A model generated the notes under the pieces. It did not search any database, had not been told where the DNA came from, and was given only the letters and a program-made list of their open reading frames with translations. A stretch of 64,000 nucleotides of DNA. It comes from an uncultured bacterium. GTDB lineage: Bacteria > Cyanobacteriota > Vampirovibrionia > Gastranaerophilales > Gastranaerophilaceae. How positions within the stretch are numbered: position 1 is the stretch's first letter; each line of letters begins with the position of its first letter. This document shows positions 45,168-52,705 of this stretch, piece after piece. The stretch spans positions 119,818-183,817 of the forward strand of contig CACYKF010000004.1 of assembly GCA_902774905.1 (NCBI GenBank). Reading direction: 5' to 3'. The position numbers and the translations under genes are program-made.

Positions 45168-45596
45168 ATGAAAATAGGTGCAATCAGAAGTTATCAGACA
45201 AATTTTGGGAATAACCAAATTCAAAATCAGCAAGCAATTGCTCAAAATCAGGAACAAAAGGTTAATAAGCCTGATTTAAAACTACCGAATATTATTAATC
45301 CTCAACCGCTTGCCGGTTTAGTTGCACCACCAAAACCTTTGCCATTACCTTATCCGATATCAAATCCGCCAATCGGCGGTTTGATTGCGCCTCCGCCGGT
45401 GCCAAAACATCCATATCCGACTGTTCCTGCACCTGTAGGCGGTTTGATTACGCCTCCGCCAAAAACAAAATTGCCGACAATTCCTACGATTCCTACCGTA
45501 ACAGCAGGGCTAATCGGTCATCCTGATGATAAAAGAATTAAAGAACATCTTGAGAAAATAAAAGAAGAAATTGCAAAAATAGAGCAAAAACAGTAA
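45168..45596 (+). CDS. FG-motif protein with proline-rich GGLI repeats
   Basis: The 142-residue protein starts MKIGAIRSYQTNFGNNQ, the shared FG design, continues with a Gln/Asn-rich stretch, and then has four imperfect repeats of about 25-30 residues: PLAGLVAPPK, PIGGLIAPPP, PVGGLITPPP and VTAGLIGHP, joined by Pro/Lys/Tyr linkers. A Lys/Glu helix ends it. There is no signal peptide. GGAGG precedes the ATG at 45168 (frame opens at 45147). The radical SAM gene starts 31 bp later, so the two likely share a transcript. Function unknown; a structural linker or a modified repeat peptide are both possible. Confidence 0.75.
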   Translation: MKIGAIRSYQTNFGNNQIQNQQAIAQNQEQKVNKPDLKLPNIINPQPLAGLVAPPKPLPLPYPISNPPIGGLIAPPPVPKHPYPTVPAPVGGLITPPPKTKLPTIPTIPTVTAGLIGHPDDKRIKEHLEKIKEEIAKIEQKQ

Positions 45597-45627
45597 AATA
45601 ATACATAAATATAGAGGAATCTGTTTT

Positions 45628-46635
45628 ATGTATAATCTCGTTACTGTTACTCTGGAAATTACACGAAAATGTAATGCCAATTGTATTCATTGCATAATAA
45701 ATGCCGGTTGTGAAAAACAAAACGAACTTACAAATAATGAAATTATAAAATTGTTGGAAGATGTTGCCGATTTGGGTTGCAGAAATGTTGTTTTGACCGG
45801 TGGAGAGCCATTTTTGAGAGAAGAATGGCCAATATTTCTTGCTAAAATTCATAATCTTGGCATGCAGGCTATCATTATGACTAATGCCCTGATGATAGAT
45901 GATGATGTTATAGAAATATTAAAACTTTATCCGTCAACTGCGATAGGTATTAGTCTTGACGGTGCGGATGCTAAAACGCATGATTACATAAGAGGTACAA
46001 ACGGTATTTTTGAACATTTTTGTCAAATCGTACCAAAATTGAAGCAGGCAGGAATTTATGTTGCAATACCTACTACTGTAATGCAGTCAAATTATAATCA
46101 ACTTGATGATATTTTAAATTTGCTTATAGGTTTAGGAGTTGATACTTGGCAACTTCAGGTTGTAAAACCGAGTGAAAAATTGCCTGAAAATGAACTTTTA
46201 AGCGAAAAGCAGTATTATGAACTTGCGCAGAAAATTGCATATTTCAGAGAAAATTATTCAGATAAAATTTCTGTAACCGAATCAGATTGCATAGGATATT
46301 TTTCATCACTTCAGCCAAAACTTGCCATTCAAAATTGGCGAGGTTGTGAGTGCGGAATCTATAGCGCAAGTATTGAAAGTGACGGAAATGTAAAAGGCTG
46401 TCCAAATATGAATAACTCTGAAGGTAACATAAAACAAAGATCGTTTAAAGAGATTTGGGCAGACCATAATTCGTTTAAATATAACAGATGTCCGCAGATA
46501 GAGTTATTACAAGGTTATTGTAAAACCTGCAAACATAAATTTGTTTGCCGGGGCGGGTGTCCGACAAACAACAAAGACAAATGCGGCGCATCTTATTGTC
46601 TTTACAAAATCGAACAAAGCGGTTGTACTGAATAA
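45628..46635 (+). CDS. Radical SAM enzyme with SPASM domain
   Basis: The 335-residue protein has the 4Fe-4S motif CNANCIHC (CxxxCxxC) near residue 14, the SAM-binding GGEP at about residue 58, and a C-terminal SPASM-type Cys set: CECGIY, GCPNMN, YCKTCKHKFVCRGGC and CGASYC. SPASM enzymes often modify peptides or proteins (PqqE, anaerobic sulfatase maturases, thioether peptide enzymes). Its neighbours are a repeat-rich protein upstream and a flavodoxin-like protein downstream, a possible substrate and reductant. A haem-related role of this family is another option. Confidence 0.85.
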   Translation: MYNLVTVTLEITRKCNANCIHCIINAGCEKQNELTNNEIIKLLEDVADLGCRNVVLTGGEPFLREEWPIFLAKIHNLGMQAIIMTNALMIDDDVIEILKLYPSTAIGISLDGADAKTHDYIRGTNGIFEHFCQIVPKLKQAGIYVAIPTTVMQSNYNQLDDILNLLIGLGVDTWQLQVVKPSEKLPENELLSEKQYYELAQKIAYFRENYSDKISVTESDCIGYFSSLQPKLAIQNWRGCECGIYSASIESDGNVKGCPNMNNSEGNIKQRSFKEIWADHNSFKYNRCPQIELLQGYCKTCKHKFVCRGGCPTNNKDKCGASYCLYKIEQSGCTE

Positions 46636-46658
46636 AAAATTATATAAGGAGAGAGAAT

Positions 46659-47201
46659 ATGTCAAAAAAAGTTTTAATTATTTCAACAAGTTTAAGAAAC
46701 GGTGCAAATTCTGAAATTTTGGCACATGAAGCAGAACGTGGGGCTAAAGATGCAGGGCATCAAGTAGAATTTGTTACATTAAAAGATAAAAATATCGGAT
46801 ATTGTAAAGGTTGTATGGCATGTCAAAAATTGGGGCATTGTGTTATAAATGATGATGCAAATGCAATAACCGAAAAAATGAAAAATTCAGAAGTAATAAT
46901 TTGGGTAACTCCAGTTTATTATTATGAAATGTCAGGACAGATGAAAACTCTTATAGACAGAGCAAATTCTCTTTATGTAACGGGATATAATTTTAAAGAT
47001 GTTTATGTAATAACAACTTCCGCAGATGGTTCTGACGATGTTGTTCAAACAGTAATCAACGGATTAAACGGATGGTGTGCTTGCCTTCCTGGTACTGCAA
47101 TAAAAGGTTATGTTAATGGCGGCGGTTTGGAAGCCCCAAATGATGCAACTAAAAATCAGGAACTTTTGCAAAAAGCATATAATTTAGGAAAAAATATTTA
47201 A
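46659..47201 (+). CDS. NADPH-dependent FMN reductase / flavodoxin-like protein
   Basis: The 180-residue protein has the flavodoxin-like fold: ISTSLRNGANSEIL for FMN phosphate, CKGCMACQKLGHC with a Cys motif common in iron-sulfur flavoproteins, and WVTPVYYYEMSGQMKTLIDRA for the flavin ring. It lies 23 bp after the radical SAM gene and could supply its electrons. AAGGAGAGAG precedes the ATG. Confidence 0.85.
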   Translation: MSKKVLIISTSLRNGANSEILAHEAERGAKDAGHQVEFVTLKDKNIGYCKGCMACQKLGHCVINDDANAITEKMKNSEVIIWVTPVYYYEMSGQMKTLIDRANSLYVTGYNFKDVYVITTSADGSDDVVQTVINGLNGWCACLPGTAIKGYVNGGGLEAPNDATKNQELLQKAYNLGKNI

Positions 47202-47228
47202 AGTAGTTGTATAAAAGGAGTCGAAGTA

Positions 47229-48889
47229 ATGAAAAATAAAATAACAGTTTTTTTAATAATTTGTGCAATATTTTTTGCCCCAAAATCTTTTTCCGCACAA
47301 AATATTCTAAATAAAACTATTTTTTCAAATAAAGCAGAAAAAAATCTGACGGTAAAAAACAAACTCTTTACTTTGACATTGCCAAAAGAGTTTAAAGGGG
47401 TTTATGAAGCAAAGATTGAAAAAGATAAAATTTCTTTGTATCATAAAGCCTCTAAAAAAGCAGGTTTTGGCGGTTTTGCTTTTGGAATAAAAGCCTATAA
47501 AAATCCATCAGATCATGCAAACCTACCGGGAGGTGTAAAAATCGGGGAATTGGCTGATAAAAAGGGAGTAATTTATGATATGGTGCTGAAATATCCGACG
47601 GATGTTCAGTATGATTACACAAAAGGTACGCAAGCCCCCGAATCTTTCAAAAAACTGTATGATTACGGCAAAAAGGTTGATATAAAAGGAATAAACGGTG
47701 CAACGTACTTTAAAAATCAAGGCATGAAAGGAAAAGATTTATACAATGATATTTTGCAAAAGCATTTGACTGCTCTCAATGAAAAATGGGATTCCTCAAA
47801 ACTTGAAACAGAAAATATGAGTTATATGTATAATATTATTCCTGACAATAAAGTTGGCTATGCTTATTATGATGTAAATGCAGACGGAATTGAAGAACTT
47901 TTAATAGGTGAAATTGCAGATGGAGATTGGAAAGGGGTAATTTATGATATTTACACCATGGTAAACCGAACCCCTAAACATGTAATAAGTGGCGGAAGCC
48001 GTGACAGATATTATGTTTGTGATGATGCATTTATCTGCAATGAATATTCATCAGGCGCATCAGAAAGCGGTGTAAATGTTTATAATTTAGTGGAAAATTC
48101 AACCGAACTTTTCCCGCAGGTAAATTTTAAATATGACGGTTATGAAAACTCAAAACAACCATGGTTTATTTCTTATTCTGACGAAAAATGGGAAAATGTA
48201 ACGGAAGAATATTATAACGAAAGAAAAAAAGTTTTTGAAACATACGAACGATTTGATTTTATTCCGTTAAATAGTGTTTCTGTAACTTCAAAAAAAAAAT
48301 AATAAATAAACTCCAAGACAGATATAATTTTCAAAAAGATTATTTTGATTATTCGGTTGTCTTAACAGATTTTCCCCAAAATTATTATTATACAACTGTA
48401 AAAATAAACAAATCCAAAGAGCGTATTTTAATAATTACTGACAAAATAAATAAAAACAAAAATTCAAACTATGGGTTATTTTACTATTTTGCCAAAAATG
48501 GGTTTGTATATCCGCTTGGGTATTTGGAAAGTACGAAATCGTTTATGCAGTCAAAAAATTATTTGTACCTGAATGACGGGCATGAAGATTTAAAATTCTA
48601 TATGTCAGATAAAAATTTAGAAATTAAAAAATCAAAATCAACCAATAACGAACAAAAACACAATATTTTATTTGAAACAATAGAAAGTGCCGATAAATTT
48701 GCAGGAGATTTTGGTTCTCCTGCAGGAGATGATATTAAAAAAGTTGTCATTGACGGATTTTATTTTGAATATCACAAGCCTCAGTATAAAAGGTCATATA
48801 TAAAAGAACTTATGCAGCAATGTATAAATGACGGGGTAAAAACACAGGTTCAAATGTATTGCTGTGTTGTAAAAAAATTGCATCCGTAA
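47229..48889 (+). pseudogene. Secreted protein gene split by a frameshift at a ten-A tract
   Basis: The first part (47229-48302, 357 codons) has a signal peptide (MKNKITVFLIICAIFFAPKSFS) and a folded, Tyr/Asp-rich body, and ends SVTSKKK at ten A (48290-48299). From there another frame continues without any start codon to 48889 (INKLQDRYNFQKDYFDYSVV... to VVKKLHP), 1 base back relative to the first. One extra A, or a -1 slip, would join them into a protein of about 550 residues. The later TTG at 48524 is the first possible start in the second frame and lacks a binding site. No family recognised. AAAGGAG precedes the first ATG. Confidence 0.7.
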
Positions 48890-48898
48890 ACTGTTTTA

Positions 48899-48957
48899 AT
48901 TTGTAAGTTGGTCTATCCAAAATAAAATATTTAAGTTGGAGTTTCTATCCCCAACAT
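48899..48957. repeat. Decayed palindromic repeat family 1
   Basis: GTAAGTTGG and AAGTTGGAGTTTCTATCCCCAAC are recognisable but the arms no longer pair well. It adjoins the cut end of the ogt remnant. Confidence 0.55.
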
Positions 48958-48961
48958 TCAT

Positions 48962-49075
48962 TTAATCTGTACAAAAATTTTCGGCATTTTTTACAGGTTT
49001 TAGTGAAATTAAAGCATCTTTTTCGTAAATAATTTCTAAAATTCCAAAAGGTGAATTGTAAAAAGATTTGTTCAT
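48962..49075 (-). pseudogene. ogt: Remnant of a methylated-DNA-cysteine methyltransferase gene
   Basis: A 37-codon frame reads MNKSFYNSPFGILEIIYEKD, ALISLKPVKNAE and stops. This matches the N-terminal strands of Ogt-type DNA repair methyltransferases (SP(I/F)G-LEI, then I-SL). The catalytic PCHR half is absent. The frame ends where the decayed palindromic repeat begins, so the gene was probably cut by deletion near that repeat. Confidence 0.55.
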
Positions 49076-49088
49076 AACAAAATTTATC

Positions 49089-49502
49089 TTATTTATTAAC
49101 AGATAGCGGAGTTCCTTTTTCGCCAATATAAAAAACAATCAGTTCAACCGGTTCATTTCCGGTATTTTTACCATAATGGTATTTCCCGATTAATTCAGGC
49201 AAAACTTCTCCTTCGTGAAGTGTTATTTCTTTATTATCATCAGTAATTACCGTTAGAATACCTTTTTTTACATAAGCAATATTTACTAAATCATGTTTAT
49301 GCATAGGCAATTCTTCATTGACATTTATAATAATCTTTAATACCGTAACTTCAGGTTTTTTAATTTTTAATTTTTTATAATTTGCATTATCCCAGGTGGA
49401 AGTTGTTTTTAATAGTACATTTTTTTCTGCCGAATATGCTGAAATTGTTGTGCATAAAATCATGACAAAGAGTGTAATTACTAATTTTATTGCTTTATTC
49501 AT
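49089..49502 (-). CDS. Secreted cupin-domain protein
   Basis: The 137-residue protein has a signal peptide (MNKAIKLVITLFVMILCTTISAYS) and a single cupin barrel (about 45-130): INVNEELPMHKHDLVNIAYVKKGILTVI carries the two-His metal motif, and GEVLPELIGKYHYGKN the second. The ligand is unknown. It is the last gene before the mobile region to the right. Confidence 0.78.
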   Translation of the reverse strand: MNKAIKLVITLFVMILCTTISAYSAEKNVLLKTTSTWDNANYKKLKIKKPEVTVLKIIINVNEELPMHKHDLVNIAYVKKGILTVITDDNKEITLHEGEVLPELIGKYHYGKNTGNEPVELIVFYIGEKGTPLSVNK

Positions 49503-49559
49503 ACTATTTAATCCTTATAAATTTAAATACCAAAAACTATAACTATAATACAACAAACT

Positions 49560-49871
49560 GTTAAATTTATATACAAAATTATATGGGGTTTATTTGGGAC
49601 ATTTGAATTGTAATTAATTTGCCTGTGTTAGCCGCCACCTTTAGGTGTTAGCGATTTTATACGAATTGACTCAAATGTAACGAAACCTAAACATACTCTA
49701 TATTATAACGATGACGCATTTAGGACAAAAATGTACCGCTTAAAGCGCCTATTTTTTAACTCGGAAGCAAGCCGGAAGCATTTACTACATTTGAATAGCA
49801 GTAAAATTAAGACTCTAAACACATTACGAAATAGTAAAAATCCGTTCCAAAAACTATCGATTTCAGTCAAG
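49560..49871. other. Gene-free junction region with three ACATTTGA repeats
   Basis: ACATTTGAAT occurs at 49599-49608 and 49787-49796, and TTACATTTGAGT in inverse at 49669-49680. The stretch also holds ACCTTTAGGT (49637-49646) and CGCTTAAAGCG palindromes. It separates host-like genes on the left from the transposition genes on the right and may contain an end of the mobile element; no target duplication was found. Confidence 0.35.
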
Positions 49872-50150
49872 TTATTGCTGCGGGCGTAATCTGTTATTAA
49901 CCCTTAAGGCATTTGTTACCCAACCCTTTGTTCTGGATGCAACTACGAAATCGTTATAAACTGGAAGTATCTTCGATGGATGTTTATCAAAATTGGCAAA
50001 ATCAAATACAGTATTATCTCCACCACGATTTTGTTTTGCGTGAATATCATTTGTATCATACGCTACGACTAAAAAATTGACACCCCAAATATTTTTGACA
50101 AATCTCTGTAGGTATATAATTTGTCGTAATGCTGTTTTAAATATTTTATT
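49872..50150 (-). pseudogene. Open frame without start codon behind the AAA gene
   Basis: A frame of 92 codons, offset from the AAA gene and overlapping its last 80 bases, reads (from about 50085) GVNFLVVAYDTNDIHAKQNR, GGDNTVFDFANFDKHP, SKILPVYNDFVVASRTKGW and stops at 49872. It looks like real protein but has no start codon. I infer a 3' fragment of another gene joined to the AAA gene by deletion or insertion. The family is not recognised. Confidence 0.45.
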
Positions 50151-51148
50151 TTATCTTCTATTGGATTTTCGATTATATCTTGCAAATGAATTTTAGATAA
50201 TTCATTTAAAAGCATTGTTTTATTAAGTATTTTTTTATCTTGAAGAACCATTTGGCGATTTATCTCATTACATATTTCTTTAATTTCTGCACCTGATAAG
50301 CTCGTACAACTATTTGCGTATAGTTGCAACATTTTATTGTCAATGTCAAAATTTATAAAACTTTTAATCATTTTTGAAACAATTAATTGATTTGGTTTAA
50401 TTATTTCAATTTTATATGTAAATCGTCGCCATATAGCAGGGTCCAATAAATGTTGATGGTTTGTAGCTGCCAATAAAATTGTCTGCTTGTCTAACATATC
50501 TATATTTTGCAGCAAGCTAACAACAATACGTTTTAACTCTCCTAATTCATTTTGATCGTCTCTTAATTTTGCAATCGCATCAAATTCATCTAAAAATAAA
50601 ATACATGGTCTTGAATTCGCATAATTAAACAATTCTCTCAAATTTTTAGATGTACTACCTAGATATGAAGAAATCAGAGAATCTAATCGGGCAGTAACCA
50701 GAGGTAGCTCTAGTTCAGAAGCAATGTATTTAGCAAGTTCTGATTTTCCACAGCCGGGAAGTCCGTATAATAAAAGCGATGGAATAAATTCTACACCTTT
50801 TTCCAATAATAAATCATTCGATTTTATATATTTTATAAAATTTTGAACTTTTTCCATGATAAATTCGTCAAAAAATATATCTACTTCTCCTTTTTGAAAA
50901 AATTCTTTTTCGGCGAGTGAACTCTTAGATTCACTATCAACTGGTAAAATATCTCTGATATTTGCACCATTTGGTAATAATTTTAAACTCTTAGAGTTTA
51001 ATATAGCCTTTTTTAATTTAGAAGATGCAGATTTATCGCCTTCAGCTTCCAGTTTTTCAGATAAAAGTTCTGTATAATTAACAACTTTTTCTATATCGGC
51101 ATTTAATGCACCATTTACTATTTTTAAAATTTCAGGTAAATATTCCAT
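50069..51148 (-). CDS. AAA family ATPase, C-terminus probably truncated
   Basis: The 359-residue protein is a single AAA module of the Cdc48/SpoVK group: Walker A YGLPGCGKSELA, pore-like SSYLGSTSKNLRE, Walker B ILFLDEFDAIAK, sensor AATNHQH and Arg finger region DPAIWRRF, preceded by an N-terminal helical domain. The end YTYRDLSKIFGVS looks like the first half of a helix-turn-helix, then stops after two foreign residues. Proteins of this kind are often found next to subtilisin-like proteases in mobile elements; no protease is left here. It starts 95 bp after the transposition operon, with its own promoter inside a repeat array. Confidence 0.82.
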   Translation of the reverse strand: MEYLPEILKIVNGALNADIEKVVNYTELLSEKLEAEGDKSASSKLKKAILNSKSLKLLPNGANIRDILPVDSESKSSLAEKEFFQKGEVDIFFDEFIMEKVQNFIKYIKSNDLLLEKGVEFIPSLLLYGLPGCGKSELAKYIASELELPLVTARLDSLISSYLGSTSKNLRELFNYANSRPCILFLDEFDAIAKLRDDQNELGELKRIVVSLLQNIDMLDKQTILLAATNHQHLLDPAIWRRFTYKIEIIKPNQLIVSKMIKSFINFDIDNKMLQLYANSCTSLSGAEIKEICNEINRQMVLQDKKILNKTMLLNELSKIHLQDIIENPIEDKIKYLKQHYDKLYTYRDLSKIFGVSIF

Positions 51149-51170
51149 GACAATCCCTTTTTATATTTCA

Positions 51171-51278
51171 TGAACATAATAACATATTTCGTGAACAAAA
51201 TCAAGATTTTGTGAACAAATTATGTTATTTGGTGAACAAAATGCTAGATGTATGAACAGAATAATAAATCATTGAACA
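51171..51278. repeat. Six TGAACA direct repeats, two helical turns apart
   Basis: TGAACA occurs at 51171, 51192, 51212, 51233, 51253 and 51273, spacing 21, 20, 21, 20 and 20 bp, all in one orientation and thus on one face of the helix. Several copies are longer (GTGAACAAA). The array covers the AAA promoter and the last codons of the integrase-fold gene. It is built like a set of transposase- or regulator-binding sites. Confidence 0.8.
51176..51204 (-). promoter_or_regulatory. Promoter of the AAA ATPase gene
   Basis: On the minus strand TTGATT and TATTAT are 17 bp apart, 28 bp from the start codon. The TGAACA repeats at 51171, 51192 and 51212 overlap or flank it, so a repeat-binding protein would control it. 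Confidence 0.55.
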
Positions 51279-52026
51279 TGTAATTGGATAACCTAAGTTC
51301 TTTTTTTACTTTATAAAAATCTTTTCTGATTTTGCGTTTTAAGAATTTCTTTTGTTGTTCATCTCCTGTTAAAATCGTGTTCAAAGGCTGTTTTAATGTG
51401 ATTAAATTTTGAACAATTGAAAGCATGTATGGATATTTCTTTTTCAGGATTTTAAAAAGCTGTGCCAGTTGTTCCGGAGTTAATATTTGAATTTGTCTTT
51501 TAGGAATATCGGCTATTCTTTTTACTTCAAAAATACAGGTTTTATCAATATAACCTTCATTTTGAAAATATTTTATTATTTGATTCAAAAGTGCAAGAAT
51601 ATTCTTAATTCTGCGTTCAGATACTTTATTATTTTGTAAGTATTTTCTAAAATTCAGAATATCCTGAATAGTTATATCTTTTAATCGAAATTTCATAAAA
51701 TACGGAATAATTTTTGAATAAACAAAGGTTTTATATACTTGGAAAGACATCTCTGTCAGAGTATTCTGCTTAATTTCTAAAAATATTTCGCAAGCTTCAA
51801 CAACTGTAATATCCAAATTTTTACTTGGAATATTTTTATCAATAATTTTAAATTTATCTTCTGCTTTTATTGTTTCCACATATTCAAACTTATCTCCACA
51901 GGACTTTATATTCTCCGATTCTTGCAAAAATTTTCTGGCGGTATCTGCATCAATATCGCAGAACATAATAATATCTTCAATAGAAAATGTTTTTAATCTT
52001 TTTGCAACTTTCAATATCTTATCCAC
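51244..52026 (-). CDS. Integrase-fold accessory protein without recombinase catalytic domain
   Basis: The 260-residue protein has an N-terminal winged-helix-like part (KRLKTFSIEDIIMFCDIDADTARKFL in parts) and then, at about 85-185, a helical domain like the core-binding (SAM-like) domain of tyrosine recombinases (TEMSFQVYKTFVYSKIIPYF, DILNFRKYLQNNKVSERRIK). The following part begins like a recombinase catalytic domain (LTPEQLAQLFKILKKKYPYM), but the Arg, His-x-x-Arg and Tyr residues are missing. It overlaps the MuB-like gene by 8 bases, so it is the third gene of the transposition operon. A DNA-binding or target-choice role is inferred. Its last codons lie in the TGAACA array. Confidence 0.65.
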   Translation of the reverse strand: MDKILKVAKRLKTFSIEDIIMFCDIDADTARKFLQESENIKSCGDKFEYVETIKAEDKFKIIDKNIPSKNLDITVVEACEIFLEIKQNTLTEMSFQVYKTFVYSKIIPYFMKFRLKDITIQDILNFRKYLQNNKVSERRIKNILALLNQIIKYFQNEGYIDKTCIFEVKRIADIPKRQIQILTPEQLAQLFKILKKKYPYMLSIVQNLITLKQPLNTILTGDEQQKKFLKRKIRKDFYKVKKELRLSNYMFNDLLFCSYI

Positions 52027-52705
52027 CCAATACCTCCTGAGCTATATTTTCATCAATTTCTGTTAATCCGTTTGCTTGCGCCACTTTTTCAAATGTATCA
52101 ATTGTATTTACAATTTGCCTGAAACTTTTGGCTTTGTTGTGTATTAAGTGTACTGCCCCTTTTGTAATTTCAACTTCCGAGATTTCCTCAGTAATTTGTT
52201 TGATATCTGAATATTCAAATTCAGTAAAATTATATATTTCTGAAATCCGGTCAAACAGGTGCGTATGCTTTTTGAGTTTGTGTTTTGCAAGCTGCATTCC
52301 GACCAAAATTATTGTTACACCCGTTTCATCGTGTAAATCTCTAAGTGTTTCTATTGTTCTAAAATCTTTTAACAGATAATCAATTTCATCAACTATAATC
52401 ATCTGCGAATTAGTTTTTAGAGCATTAACGCATTGCCTGAAAATATCTGCAGTATAAAATCTTGGTATTTCATCAAGCTCTTTGGCGATTTCTTCCAATA
52501 ACCACTTTGGGCTCATAGAGTTTATTACCCTAATATAAATTGCATCATATTGTATTGAAAGATAAAGTGCAGTCTTTGTTTTGCCTAATCCTGCATTTCC
52601 ATATACAAGACCAATTTTTGATATATTATCAGGCTTATTATTCAGGTTATGAATAAGATTAATAAATCCTTTGACATTCTTAGTTAAGACAAATTTAGGT
52701 TTCAT
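52019..52705 (-). CDS. MuB/TnsC-like transposition ATPase
   Basis: The 228-residue AAA ATPase has Walker A YGNAGLGKTKTALYL, Walker B MIIVDEIDYLL, a sensor-like ILVGMQ and FDRISEIYNF. Proteins of this type bind target DNA in an ATP-dependent way and activate the transposase. It overlaps the transposase gene by four bases (ATGA) and the next gene by eight, forming one operon. The last 30 residues are a short helix (VNTIDTFEKVAQANGLTE). Confidence 0.88.
   Translation of the reverse strand: MKPKFVLTKNVKGFINLIHNLNNKPDNISKIGLVYGNAGLGKTKTALYLSIQYDAIYIRVINSMSPKWLLEEIAKELDEIPRFYTADIFRQCVNALKTNSQMIIVDEIDYLLKDFRTIETLRDLHDETGVTIILVGMQLAKHKLKKHTHLFDRISEIYNFTEFEYSDIKQITEEISEVEITKGAVHLIHNKAKSFRQIVNTIDTFEKVAQANGLTEIDENIAQEVLGG

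Noticed and set aside
51171..51278. CRISPR array
   Set aside because: The repeated unit is only 6-9 bp at 20-21 bp steps, far below CRISPR repeat length.
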